64,000 nucleotides of DNA from Pseudolysinimonas sp051954455 (GTDB taxonomy: Bacteria > Actinomycetota > Actinomycetes > Actinomycetales > Microbacteriaceae): positions 1 to 64,000 of the forward strand of contig NZ_JBQCHS010000012.1 in NCBI RefSeq assembly GCF_051954455.1, written 5' to 3'. Shown piece after piece: positions 17,191 to 25,187 of this stretch. Position numbers and translations under genes: made by a program. How positions within the stretch are numbered: position 1 is the first letter of the stretch; each line of letters opens with the position of its first letter. Below the pieces are notes generated by a model. It saw only the letters and a program-made list of their open reading frames with translations. It was not told the origin of the DNA and made no database searches.

Positions 17191-17924
17191 GCGCCCCCAT
17201 CTCCGTCCAGCTCTACAGCGTGCGCGACGCGCTCGCCGAGGATCGCCCCGGGACGCTCGCGCGCCTGCGCGAGATCGGCTTCACCCAGGTGGAGCCCTTC
17301 GGATTCGCGAACGACCCGGCCGGGCTCGCGGCCGACCTCAAGGCCGCCGGTCTCGGAGCGTCCTCCGGGCACACCTCGCTCGTCGACGCGGACGGCGCGG
17401 CGGCCCTCGACGCCGCCGTCGAGATCGGCATCCCGGTCGCGATCGAGCCGGCCGTGCGCGACGTGTGGACCGACGCCGACGCGGTGAAGCGCGTCGCCGC
17501 CCGCCTCAACGAGCTGTCGACCGAGGCCGCGACCCGCGGCATCAAGGTCGGCTACCACAACCACTGGTGGGAGTTCGAGCCGCTCGGCGACGGCACGGCC
17601 TACGACCTCTTCGTCAGCGAGCTCGACCCGGCGGTCGTGCTCGAGATCGACACCTACTGGGCGACGGTCGGCGAGCAGGACGCGCCGGAGCTGCTGCGCC
17701 GCCTCGGCGACCGGGTCGGCTTCATCCACGTGAAGGACGGCTCGCTCAGCGAGGACCCGCGCGAGCAGGTGCCGGTCGGCAGCGGCAAGGTGCCCGTCGC
17801 GGACATCCTGGCGGCGGCGCCGGGCGCCGTGCGGGTGTTCGAGTTCGACGCGTACGACGGCGACCTCTTCGCGGGGCTCGCCGAGGGTGTGGCATTCGTG
17901 CAGAAGACGGAGGGGGACCGGTGA
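17187..17924 (+). CDS. Sugar phosphate isomerase/epimerase-family TIM barrel (first copy)
   Basis: A 245-residue AP-endonuclease-2-like TIM barrel of the xylose-isomerase superfamily. Likely metal ligands appear in VGYHNHWWEFE, VVLEIDTYW, FIHVKDG and VFEFDAYDG. Family members isomerise or epimerise sugars and inososes, and some eliminate from 3-keto glycosides. The GTG at 17187 overlaps the ThuA stop and the TGA overlaps the next GTG, so translation is coupled on both sides. The reaction is inferred only from family and context. Confidence 0.85.
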   Translation: MSAPISVQLYSVRDALAEDRPGTLARLREIGFTQVEPFGFANDPAGLAADLKAAGLGASSGHTSLVDADGAAALDAAVEIGIPVAIEPAVRDVWTDADAVKRVAARLNELSTEAATRGIKVGYHNHWWEFEPLGDGTAYDLFVSELDPAVVLEIDTYWATVGEQDAPELLRRLGDRVGFIHVKDGSLSEDPREQVPVGSGKVPVADILAAAPGAVRVFEFDAYDGDLFAGLAEGVAFVQKTEGDR

Positions 17925-19021
17925 GCGGTTCGGGCAGGGTCGGCGTCGGCATCATCGGCGCGGGCGTCATCAGCAAGCAGTACCTGGACTATATGACGAC
18001 GTTCCCGGACCTCGACGTCCGGTTCATCGCCGACATCGCCCTCGACCGCGCGCAGGCGCAGGCCGAGGCGTACGGCGTGCCGAACTTCGGGACGGTGGAC
18101 GAGCTCCTCGCCGACCCCGAGATCGAGATCGTGGTGAACCTCACGATCCCGGCGGCCCACGTACCCGTCGGCCTGCAGATCCTCGCCGCCGGCAAGAACG
18201 TCTGGGCCGAGAAGCCGTTCGCCCTCGACCGGGAGTCGGGGCAGCAGCTGCTCGACGCGGCCGCGGCCGCGGGTCTGCGGGTCGCGAGCGCGCCCGACAC
18301 GGTGCTCGGGCAGGGCATCCAGACCGCGCTGCGGGCGATCGACGCGGGCGAGATCGGCACGCCGGTCACGGCGCGCGCCGTGTTCCGCTCCTCCGGCCCC
18401 GAGCCCTGGCACCCGAACCCCGACTTCTACTACCAGCCGGGCGGCGGCCCGCTCCTCGACATGGGCCCGTACTACATCACGTCGCTCGTCCAGGCCCTCG
18501 GCCCGGTCGTGCGCGTGCAGGGCACGGCGACCCGGGCGCGCACCGAGCGCGTCATCGGCTCGGGACCGCGCGAGGGCACGGTGCTGCCGGTCGAGGTCGA
18601 CACGCAGGTGTTCGGCATCCTGGAGTTCGCGTCGGGCGCGACCGCGACGGTCGAGTTCAGCTTCGACAGCGCGTTCCCGTACACGCCGGTGCTCGAGGTC
18701 CTCGGCTCGACCGGGTCGATGATCCTGCCGGACCCCAACCGGTTCGACGGCGACGTCACCGTGGCGGCCTGGGGCGGCGAGACGACCGTGACCGAGGTCG
18801 GCGACAACCCGGGCCGCGGCACCGGCGTGCTGGAACTGGCGCGCGCGATCCGCGCGGACCGGCCGGAGCGCGCCTCCGGGGCTCTCGCCTTCCACGTGCT
18901 CGACGTCATGCTCTCGCTCGGCGAAGCGGCTGCGTCGCGCACGGCGGTCGAGGTCCGCAGCACGATCGAGCCCTCGCCGCGCATGCCCGAGGACTGGGAC
19001 GCGACCGCCGCCACCCTGTAG
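17921..19021 (+). CDS. Gfo/Idh/MocA-family sugar dehydrogenase (second copy)
   Basis: A 366-residue NAD(P)-dependent dehydrogenase. It shows GIIGAGVISKQYLDYM (cofactor site, residues 9-24), NVWAEKPFALD (EKP near residue 96) and DMGPYYITSLVQALG in the substrate domain. It is clearly diverged from the first copy, which fits two different redox steps in one pathway, for example oxidation of a glycoside and re-reduction of the freed keto sugar. GTG 17921 overlaps the preceding stop. A 25-base gap with GAGGAGGAG leads to the last gene. Confidence 0.88.
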   Translation: MSGSGRVGVGIIGAGVISKQYLDYMTTFPDLDVRFIADIALDRAQAQAEAYGVPNFGTVDELLADPEIEIVVNLTIPAAHVPVGLQILAAGKNVWAEKPFALDRESGQQLLDAAAAAGLRVASAPDTVLGQGIQTALRAIDAGEIGTPVTARAVFRSSGPEPWHPNPDFYYQPGGGPLLDMGPYYITSLVQALGPVVRVQGTATRARTERVIGSGPREGTVLPVEVDTQVFGILEFASGATATVEFSFDSAFPYTPVLEVLGSTGSMILPDPNRFDGDVTVAAWGGETTVTEVGDNPGRGTGVLELARAIRADRPERASGALAFHVLDVMLSLGEAAASRTAVEVRSTIEPSPRMPEDWDATAATL

Positions 19022-19046
19022 GACCACCGCAGCTCGAGGAGGAGTC

Positions 19047-20054
19047 ATGGCCACCCATCCCGTCACCCTGTTCACCGGCCAGTGGGCCGACCTGCCGCTC
19101 GAGGAGGTGGCGGCGCATGCGCAGGAGTGGGGCTACGACGGCCTCGAGGTCGCGTGCGGCTCGCACCTCGACGTGCAGCGCGCCGTCGAGGACGACGCCT
19201 ACCTCGCGGAGTTCCGCACGGTGCTCGACCGTCACGAGCTGAAGCTCTTCGCGATCTCGAACCACCTCTCGGGGCAGGCGACGTGCGACGACCCGATCGA
19301 CTTCCGGCACGAGGCGATCGTGCCGAAGCGGGTGTGGGGCGACGGCGACCAGGAGGGCGTGCGGCAGCGCGCGGCCGAGGAGATGAAGCTCACGGCGCGC
19401 GCGGCGCGGCGGCTCGACGTGGACACCGTCATCGGGTTCACGGGGTCGTCGATCTGGCAGTACGTGGCGATGTTCCCGCCGGTGCCGGGCGACGTGATCG
19501 ACAAGGGCTACGAGGACTTCGCGAACCGGTGGAACCCGATCCTCGACGTCTTCGAGGGGGAGGGCGTGCGCTACGCCCACGAGGTGCACCCCTCCGAGAT
19601 CGCGTACGACTACTACACGTCGGTGCGCACGCTCGAGGCGATCGACCACCGGAAGAGCTTCGGCTTCAACTGGGATCCGTCGCACATGATGTGGCAGTAC
19701 ATCGACCCGGTGACCTTCATCCTCGACTTCGCCGACCTGATCTACCACGTCGACTGCAAGGACACCCGGCTGAAGCCGCACAACGGCCGCTACGGCGGTC
19801 TGTCGTCGCACCTGCCGTGGGGCGACCCGCGCCGCGGGTGGGACTTCGTGTCGACCGGGCACGGCGACGTGCCGTGGGAGGACTGCTTCCGCGCGCTCCG
19901 CAAGATCGGATACACCGGCCCGATCTCGGTGGAATGGGAGGACGCGGGCATGGACCGCCTGCGCGGCGCGGCCGAGGCGGTCGGCTTCATCCGCTCGCTG
20001 CTGTGGGAGCTCCCGACCGCCTCGTTCGACGCGGCGTTCTCGACGAAGGACTGA
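19047..20054 (+). CDS. Sugar phosphate isomerase/epimerase-family TIM barrel (second copy)
   Basis: A 335-residue TIM barrel of the xylose-isomerase superfamily, longer than the first copy. Metal-site candidates are in YAHEVHPSEIAYDYY, FGFNWDPSHMMWQ, IYHVDCKDTRLK and ISVEWEDAGMD. A conserved TGFTGSSIWQ-like loop (VIGFTGSSIWQY) resembles family members found with Gfo/Idh/MocA and ThuA genes. It ends the operon. No transporter is encoded in the operon, so uptake must be supplied elsewhere. The specific activity is unknown. Confidence 0.86.
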   Translation: MATHPVTLFTGQWADLPLEEVAAHAQEWGYDGLEVACGSHLDVQRAVEDDAYLAEFRTVLDRHELKLFAISNHLSGQATCDDPIDFRHEAIVPKRVWGDGDQEGVRQRAAEEMKLTARAARRLDVDTVIGFTGSSIWQYVAMFPPVPGDVIDKGYEDFANRWNPILDVFEGEGVRYAHEVHPSEIAYDYYTSVRTLEAIDHRKSFGFNWDPSHMMWQYIDPVTFILDFADLIYHVDCKDTRLKPHNGRYGGLSSHLPWGDPRRGWDFVSTGHGDVPWEDCFRALRKIGYTGPISVEWEDAGMDRLRGAAEAVGFIRSLLWELPTASFDAAFSTKD

Positions 20055-20076
20055 CCGGCTCGGGCAGAATGGTCGG

Positions 20077-20469
20077 GTGAGCATCCCGACCGTCCTGTTC
20101 GTGTGCGTGCACAACGCCGGCCGCTCGCAGATGGCGGCCGGCTACCTGCGTTCGCTGGCCGGCGATCGGGTGCGGGTGCTGTCCGGCGGCTCCGAGCCCG
20201 CCGACTCGCTCAACCCGGTCGCCGTCGCCGCGATGGCCGAGGAGGGCGTCGACATCGCCGCGGCGGTGCCGAGCATCCTCGACGTCGACGACGTGCGCGC
20301 CGCCGACGTCGTGATCACGATGGGCTGCGGCGACGCGTGCCCGGTGTTCCCGGGCAAGCGCTACGAGGACTGGGAGCTGGCCGATCCCGCCGGCCTGCCG
20401 ATCGAGGCCGTCCGCCCGATCCGCGACGACATCCGCGCGCGCGTCGAGGCCCTCGTCGCCTCCCTCTGA
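20077..20469 (+). CDS. Arsenate reductase / low-molecular-weight phosphatase-family protein
   Basis: A 130-residue protein of the LMW tyrosine phosphatase fold, with active-site loop VCVHNAGRSQMA (C9-x5-R15). It shows the arsenate-reductase features VITMGCGDACPVFPGKRY, with two cysteines (CGDAC) able to relay electrons, and DWELADPAG. This suits the thioredoxin- or mycothiol-linked ArsC class that reduces arsenate to arsenite. No arsenite exporter or ArsR is adjacent, so a general phosphatase role cannot be excluded. A weak -10 (CAGAAT) 6 bases before the GTG suggests leaderless transcription. Confidence 0.82.
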   Translation: MSIPTVLFVCVHNAGRSQMAAGYLRSLAGDRVRVLSGGSEPADSLNPVAVAAMAEEGVDIAAAVPSILDVDDVRAADVVITMGCGDACPVFPGKRYEDWELADPAGLPIEAVRPIRDDIRARVEALVASL

Positions 20470-20542
20470 CCCCCGAGCCGGCGCCGGCGCCCGGCCGCGC
20501 CTGTTCCCGCTCCCGCTCGGCCCGCGCCGCGCTCGTTCTGCA

Positions 20543-20580
20543 CAAGAGCCCTGTCGCGGGTTCCGCCGACAGGGCTCTTG
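20543..20580 (+). terminator. Strong hairpin after the ArsC-like gene
   Basis: CAAGAGCCCTGTCG (20543-20556) pairs perfectly over 14 bases with 20567-20580 around a 10-base loop. The core matches the hairpin after msrA (9085-9120). Confidence 0.7.
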
Positions 20581-20640
20581 CGCCGAATCGCGGGTCCCGC
20601 CGACAGCGCTTTTGTGCCACATCGCGGGTATTGCCGTCGG
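20554..20640. repeat. 34-base imperfect tandem repeat, about 2.5 units
   Basis: Units begin with TCGCGGG at 20554, 20588 and 20622, exactly 34 bases apart. The first two units share most positions (TCGCGGGTYCCGCCGACAG and so on), and the third is partial. The first unit contains the right half of the terminator stem. The rest of 20470-20668 has no gene. Confidence 0.65.
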
Positions 20641-20650
20641 GACGGCCGTC

Positions 20651-20666
20651 TGGGACACTCGTCCCA
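20651..20666 (+). promoter_or_regulatory. Likely TetR operator before the four-gene cassette
   Basis: TGGGAC-ACTC-GTCCCA is a perfect 6-4-6 palindrome ending 2 bases before the ATG of the TetR gene. GACGGCCGTC (20641-20650), a 10-base palindrome, touches it upstream. Binding here would block initiation, especially if the message is leaderless. Confidence 0.55.
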
Positions 20667-20668
20667 CT

Positions 20669-21283
20669 ATGGCCCGCATCGCCGCAGCCGACCGTCGCGC
20701 CCGCCTCGCCGAGGCCGCGCTGACGGTCGCCGCGCGCGACGGGCTCGCGGCCACCTCGACGCGGGCGATCGTCGCCGAGGCCGACATGCCGCTCGCGAGC
20801 TTCCACTACGCGGTCCCCTCCCGCGACGAGCTGCTGCGCGACGTCGTCGGGCTCGTCGTCGCGCGGGAGGAGGAGGCGGCGGGCGCGCTGCTCGGCGACG
20901 CCGCCGACGTGCGCGGAGCGCTCCGCGATGCGCTCGGCGGCTACCTCGCGCTCGTGCGCCGGGATCCCGGGCGCGAGCAGGCCATGTTCGAGCTCACGCA
21001 GTACGCGCTGCGCACCCCGGAACTGGCCGACCTCCCCGCCGAGCAGTACGCGCGCTACCACGCCGTCGCGACGGCGCTGCTGGAGGCCGGGGCGGATCGG
21101 CTCGGCATCCGTTGGACCGCTCCCGTCGCGGACCTCGCCCGCATCGTCGTCGGGATCACCGACGGCGTCACCCTCGCCTGGCTCGCCGACCGCGACGACG
21201 CGGTTGCGGAGCGGGTGCTCGACCTCGCGGCGGACGCGCTCGCGGCGTTCGCGGAGCCGACGACCACCGGAGGAGACCGATGA
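20669..21283 (+). CDS. TetR-family regulator of the MFS/PLP/FAD cassette
   Basis: A 204-residue TetR repressor. The DNA-binding domain is at residues 9-55, with ATSTRAIVAEADMPLASFHY as its helix-turn-helix. The C-terminal domain contains YARYHAVATALLEAG and VVGITDGVTLAWLADRDD, common in TetR proteins of the same subgroup. The ATG at 20669 is chosen over an upstream one at 20612 because the palindromic operator would otherwise lie inside the gene. It is the first gene of a four-gene unit and overlaps the MFS start (ATGA). Confidence 0.85.
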   Translation: MARIAAADRRARLAEAALTVAARDGLAATSTRAIVAEADMPLASFHYAVPSRDELLRDVVGLVVAREEEAAGALLGDAADVRGALRDALGGYLALVRRDPGREQAMFELTQYALRTPELADLPAEQYARYHAVATALLEAGADRLGIRWTAPVADLARIVVGITDGVTLAWLADRDDAVAERVLDLAADALAAFAEPTTTGGDR

Positions 21284-22581
21284 CCGGGATCTCGACAGGC
21301 TCGATCGGCGGGGGCTCGATCGGCGACCGCGCCCCCGCGGCTCTCGCCGAGCCGCAGCGCCGCGTCGGCGGCCGCTGGATCGCCGCCTTCGCGGCCGCCT
21401 GGCTCGGGGTCTGGATGGCGCAGCTCGCGCCGTTCCAGCAGCTCCTGCCGCTGCAGGTGGAGCGGCAGGTCGGCGCCACCCCCTGGCAGGACTCGGTGCT
21501 CGCCTTCGGCGTCATCTCGGGCATCGCGGGGGCCTGCGCCATCGTCGCCTACCCCCTGACCGGCGCGCTCAGCGACCGCACGACCTCCCGGTTCGGGCGG
21601 CGGAAGCCGTGGATCGCGGCCGGCGCGCTCCTCTTCGCGGTCTCCCTCGTCGCGCTCGGGCTGCAGTCCGGGCTCGTCGGCATCGGCGTCTGCTGGAGCC
21701 TCGCCATCATCGGCTTCTGCGTCATGACCGCCGCGCTCACCGCCACGATCTCCGACCAGGTGCCGATCGGGCAGCGCGGCACCGCGGCCGCGTTCATCTC
21801 CGCCCCGCAGGCCGTCGGCATCATCCTCGGGATCGTCCTCGTCACGTTCGTCTTCGTCGGCGACGTCGCCGGCTACGCGGCGCTCGCGGTGCTCCTGCTC
21901 GTACTCGTGGTCCCCTTCCTCCTCCTCGCTCCCGACGCCCCGCTCCCGCGCGCGCAGCGGCCGCGGTTCACGGCGACCGCGATCCTCGAGGGGATGTGGG
22001 TCTCGCCCCGGCGCCACCCCGACTTCGCCTGGACCCTGGCGGGCCGCATCCTCGTCAACGTCGGCAACGCGCTCGGCACCGGCCTGCTCCTCTACTTCCT
22101 GGAGTTCGGGCTGCACCTCAGCGCGTCCGCCGCGAACGATGCGCTGCTCGAGCTGGTGCTCGTCTACATGGTCTTCATCGTGATCGCGTCGCTCGTCGGC
22201 GGGCGGCTCTCCGACCGCATCGGACGGCGCAAGCCGTTCGTGATCGTCGCCGCGATCCTGCAGGCGATCGCCGCGACCCTGCTCGGCCTCGTGCCGGTGT
22301 TCGAGGTCGCGCTCGTCGGCGGAGCGCTCCTCGGACTCGGCTACGGCAGCTTCCTCGCCGTCGACCAGGCGCTCGCGACCCAGGTGCTGCCGGATGCCGC
22401 CGATCGCGGCAAGGACCTCGGCATCATGAACATCGCCACCGCGGTGCCGCAGGCCCTCGCGCCGCTCCTCGGCGCCCTCGTCGTCGTCGGGCTCGGCGGA
22501 TTCATGACCCTCTTCCTCCTCTCCGGGCTCGCCACCATCCTCGGCGCGCTCGTCATCCTCCCGATCCGGAGCGTGCGGTGA
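21280..22581 (+). CDS. MFS transporter, SLC45/GPH-like
   Basis: A 433-residue 12-segment major facilitator. The N-terminal 30 residues are Gly/Ser-rich and cytoplasmic. Motif-A-like repeats LSDRTTSRFGRRKPWIA (about residues 98-114) and LSDRIGRRKPFV appear in both halves. The RRKPW variant is typical of the SLC45/sucrose-proton and related sugar symporters. A role in uptake of a sugar, polyol or amino compound metabolised by the next two enzymes is plausible. Both ends overlap their neighbours by 4 bases. Confidence 0.84.
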   Translation: MTGISTGSIGGGSIGDRAPAALAEPQRRVGGRWIAAFAAAWLGVWMAQLAPFQQLLPLQVERQVGATPWQDSVLAFGVISGIAGACAIVAYPLTGALSDRTTSRFGRRKPWIAAGALLFAVSLVALGLQSGLVGIGVCWSLAIIGFCVMTAALTATISDQVPIGQRGTAAAFISAPQAVGIILGIVLVTFVFVGDVAGYAALAVLLLVLVVPFLLLAPDAPLPRAQRPRFTATAILEGMWVSPRRHPDFAWTLAGRILVNVGNALGTGLLLYFLEFGLHLSASAANDALLELVLVYMVFIVIASLVGGRLSDRIGRRKPFVIVAAILQAIAATLLGLVPVFEVALVGGALLGLGYGSFLAVDQALATQVLPDAADRGKDLGIMNIATAVPQALAPLLGALVVVGLGGFMTLFLLSGLATILGALVILPIRSVR

Positions 22582-23807
22582 TACCGGACCTGACCTCCCG
22601 TCCGACCGATTCCCCGTGGATCGAACCCTCGGAGTACTGGCCGTCTCTCACCGCGGCGACCGAGGATCGCTCCGCCCCCGTCGGGGTCATCGGGGTGGAC
22701 GCCCTCGCCGCCAACGCGCACGACCTGCTCGATCGGGCCGGCGGGATGCCGATCCGCGTCGCGTCGAAGTCGGTGCGCGTGCGCGGGGTGCTCGACGCGG
22801 TGCTCGCGCTGCCCGGCTTCCGCGGCGTGATGGCGTACACGCTCGCCGAGGCGCTCTGGCTCAGCGAGACGGGCGACGACCGGTACGACGACATCCTCAT
22901 CGGCTACCCGACCGCCGACCGCGCCGCGATCGCGCGTCTCGCCGCCGACGAGCGCGCGGCGTCGCGCATCACGCTCATGGTCGACGACGTCGCGCAGCTG
23001 CTGCTCATCGACGCGGTCGCCCCGCCCGGCGCCCGCGCCGAGATCCGTGTGGCGATCGAGCTCGACGCGAGCTACCGCACCCCGCTCCTCGGACACATCG
23101 GGGTGCGCCGCTCGCCCCTCCACGAGCCCGACCAGGTGCTCGCGCTCGCCGCCGAGATCCTGCGCCGGCCGGGATTCCGGCTCGTCGGGATCATGGCCTA
23201 CGAGGCGCAGATCGCCGGCGTGGTCAACCGGGGCAAGCCCGTCATCCAGGCGATGCAGGCGGGCTCCGTGCGCGAGCTCGCCGAGCGTCGCGGCGCGGCG
23301 GTCGCCGCCGTGCGCCAGATCGCCGACCTCGAGTTCGTGAACGGCGGCGGCACGGGGTCGATCGAGTCGACGCGCGCCGACGGCTCCGTCACCGAGGTCG
23401 CGGCCGGATCCGGCCTCCTCGGCCCGCACCTCTTCGACGGCTACACGGCTTTCACGCCGGCGCCCGCGGCGGCGTTCGCGCTCGACGTGGTGCGCCGCCC
23501 CACCGACGACATCGCGACGCTGCTCGGCGGAGGCTGGATCGCCTCCGGCCCGTCCGCCGCCGACCGCTCGCCGAAGCCCGTCTGGCCCGAGGGCTTGCGG
23601 ACACTGCCGCGCGAGGGCGCCGGCGAGGTCCAGACACCGTTGCAGGGCGACGCGGCCCGCCGGCTCCGGATCGGCGACCGGGTCTGGCTGCGGCACACGA
23701 AGGCCGGCGAGATCTCGGAGCACCTCGACGCGTTCGCGCTCGTGCGGGACGGCGCCGTCGTCGGCGAGCTGCCCACGTACCGCGGCGAGCGGAGGACGTG
23801 GCTGTGA
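22578..23807 (+). CDS. PLP-dependent amino acid deaminase/aldolase (D-threonine aldolase-like)
   Basis: A 409-residue PLP enzyme of the alanine racemase N-terminal barrel type. The cofactor lysine is K64 in RVASKSVRVRG. A C-terminal D-serine dehydratase/D-threonine-aldolase-like domain ends with RIGDRVWLRHTKAGEISEHL, whose His may bind a metal. The family includes D-threonine aldolase and D-serine dehydratase. Members annotated amino acid deaminase/aldolase are common in actinobacteria beside D-arabinono-lactone-oxidase-like genes. Substrate specificity is not readable. GTG 22578 overlaps the MFS stop. Confidence 0.85.
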   Translation: MIPDLTSRPTDSPWIEPSEYWPSLTAATEDRSAPVGVIGVDALAANAHDLLDRAGGMPIRVASKSVRVRGVLDAVLALPGFRGVMAYTLAEALWLSETGDDRYDDILIGYPTADRAAIARLAADERAASRITLMVDDVAQLLLIDAVAPPGARAEIRVAIELDASYRTPLLGHIGVRRSPLHEPDQVLALAAEILRRPGFRLVGIMAYEAQIAGVVNRGKPVIQAMQAGSVRELAERRGAAVAAVRQIADLEFVNGGGTGSIESTRADGSVTEVAAGSGLLGPHLFDGYTAFTPAPAAAFALDVVRRPTDDIATLLGGGWIASGPSAADRSPKPVWPEGLRTLPREGAGEVQTPLQGDAARRLRIGDRVWLRHTKAGEISEHLDAFALVRDGAVVGELPTYRGERRTWL

Positions 23808-25114
23808 CGCGCGTCTGGCGCAACTGGGGTCGCACGGTGACGGCGCGGCCCGCGGCCGTGGCGCGCCCCGAGTCGGTCGACGAGGTCGCGGCCCTCGTGC
23901 GCTTCGCCCGCGGCGAGGGTCGCACCCTCAAGGCGGTCGGCGCCGGCCACAGCTTCACGGCGATCGCGGCGGCCGACGACCTGCAGATCGACCTCGGCGC
24001 GCTGTCCGGCATCCGCGGCATCCGCGGATCGCGCATCACGTTCGGCGCCGGTACCCGCCTCTACGACGTCGCGCCGCTGCTGCGCCCGCACGGCCTCGCA
24101 CTGGAGAACATGGGCGACATCGACCGGCAGACCGTCGCCGGCGCGACGAGCACCGGCACCCACGGAACCGGCGCACGGTTCGGCGGCCTCGCGACGCGGA
24201 TCGTCGGTGCCGAGCTCATCACGGGGGAGGGGCGCCCGCTGACCGTCTCGGACACCGAGAACGCGGAGCTGCTGCCCGCCGTCCAGCTCGGCCTCGGCGG
24301 GCTCGGCATCCTCACGACCCTCACGATCGACTGCGTCGACGCGTTCCTCCTCCACGCGGTCGAGCGGCCGATGGGATTCGACGAGGTGCTCGACGACGTC
24401 GACGCGCAGATGTCGGCGACCGACCACGTGGAGTTCTACTGGTGGCCGCACACCGAGCGCGTCATGATGAAGGCCAACACGCGCCTGCCCGGGGGAGCGG
24501 AGCGGCGGCCCGTCGGCGCGGTCGCCGACTGGGTCGAGGAGCGGCTGCTGTCGAACGGCGTGCTGGCCGCCAAGTGCGCGGTCGGCCACGCGATCCCGGC
24601 GCTCACCCCGGCGATCAACCGGCTGGCGACGCGCGTCTACGGCGACCGCGAGTACGTCGACCACTCGCACGAGGTGTTCACAGCGCCGCGCGACGTGCGC
24701 TTCCGCGAGATGGAGTACGCCCTCCCGCGGGAGGCCGTCCCCTCCGCGCTGCGGGAGCTGCGGCGCGCGATCGACGAGGCGGGATGGCGGATCGAGTTCC
24801 CGGTCGAGGTGCGGGTCGCCGCCGCCGACGACACGTGGCTGTCGACCGCATACGGGCGCGATTCGGGCTACATCGCCGTGCACCGCTCGGTACGCGAGGA
24901 CCCGACCGCCTACTTCGCCGCGGCCGAGCGGATCTTCCTCGCGCACGACGGGCGGCCGCACTGGGGCAAGATGCACTCCCTCGGACGGGCCGAGCTGGAG
25001 GCGCGGTACCCGCGGTTCGGCGACTTCCTCGCCGTGCGCGACCGCCTCGACCCCGAGCGGATGTTCACGAACCCGTACTTGGCGCGGGTGCTCGACGGCG
25101 AGCGGGTCGAGTAG
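23804..25114 (+). CDS. D-arabinono-1,4-lactone oxidase-family FAD protein
   Basis: A 436-residue flavoprotein oxidase. The PCMH FAD domain spans residues 14-180, with AVGAGHSFTAIA placing His49 where related alditol and aldonolactone oxidases bind FAD covalently. It also has GATSTGTHGTGARFGG. The C-terminal ALO domain ends with the family motif HWGKMHSL. It transfers electrons from a sugar acid, lactone or alditol to oxygen or an acceptor. The last residues Val-Glu and the stop come from a dispersed repeat (25105-25137). It is the last gene of the TetR cassette. Confidence 0.88.
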   Translation: MTRVWRNWGRTVTARPAAVARPESVDEVAALVRFARGEGRTLKAVGAGHSFTAIAAADDLQIDLGALSGIRGIRGSRITFGAGTRLYDVAPLLRPHGLALENMGDIDRQTVAGATSTGTHGTGARFGGLATRIVGAELITGEGRPLTVSDTENAELLPAVQLGLGGLGILTTLTIDCVDAFLLHAVERPMGFDEVLDDVDAQMSATDHVEFYWWPHTERVMMKANTRLPGGAERRPVGAVADWVEERLLSNGVLAAKCAVGHAIPALTPAINRLATRVYGDREYVDHSHEVFTAPRDVRFREMEYALPREAVPSALRELRRAIDEAGWRIEFPVEVRVAAADDTWLSTAYGRDSGYIAVHRSVREDPTAYFAAAERIFLAHDGRPHWGKMHSLGRAELEARYPRFGDFLAVRDRLDPERMFTNPYLARVLDGERVE

Positions 25115-25137
25115 CGCCGGAGGCGTGTATCGAGACC
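25105..25137 (+). repeat. Dispersed palindromic element, copy A
   Basis: The copy begins GGTCGAGTAGC and ends GTATCGAGACC. It overlaps the last codons and the TAG of the FAD oxidase gene. It faces copy B (25155-25187) across 17 bases, forming a long hairpin that can end both convergent transcripts. Confidence 0.8.
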
Positions 25138-25154
25138 TCCTGTTTGCGCATGAG

Positions 25155-25187
25155 GGTCTCGATACGCCGCTGCGCGGCTACTCGACC
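25155..25187 (-). repeat. Dispersed palindromic element, copy B (inverted)
   Basis: Read on the minus strand it begins GGTCGAGTAGC and ends GTATCGAGACC, as copy A does. It supplies the Val-Glu-TAG end of apt. The middle of the element (GCCGCGCAGCGGC) is itself a short stem. Confidence 0.8.

Noticed and set aside
20554..20640. 34-base repeat as a CRISPR remnant
   Set aside because: The units are directly adjacent with no spacers and no cas genes are present.
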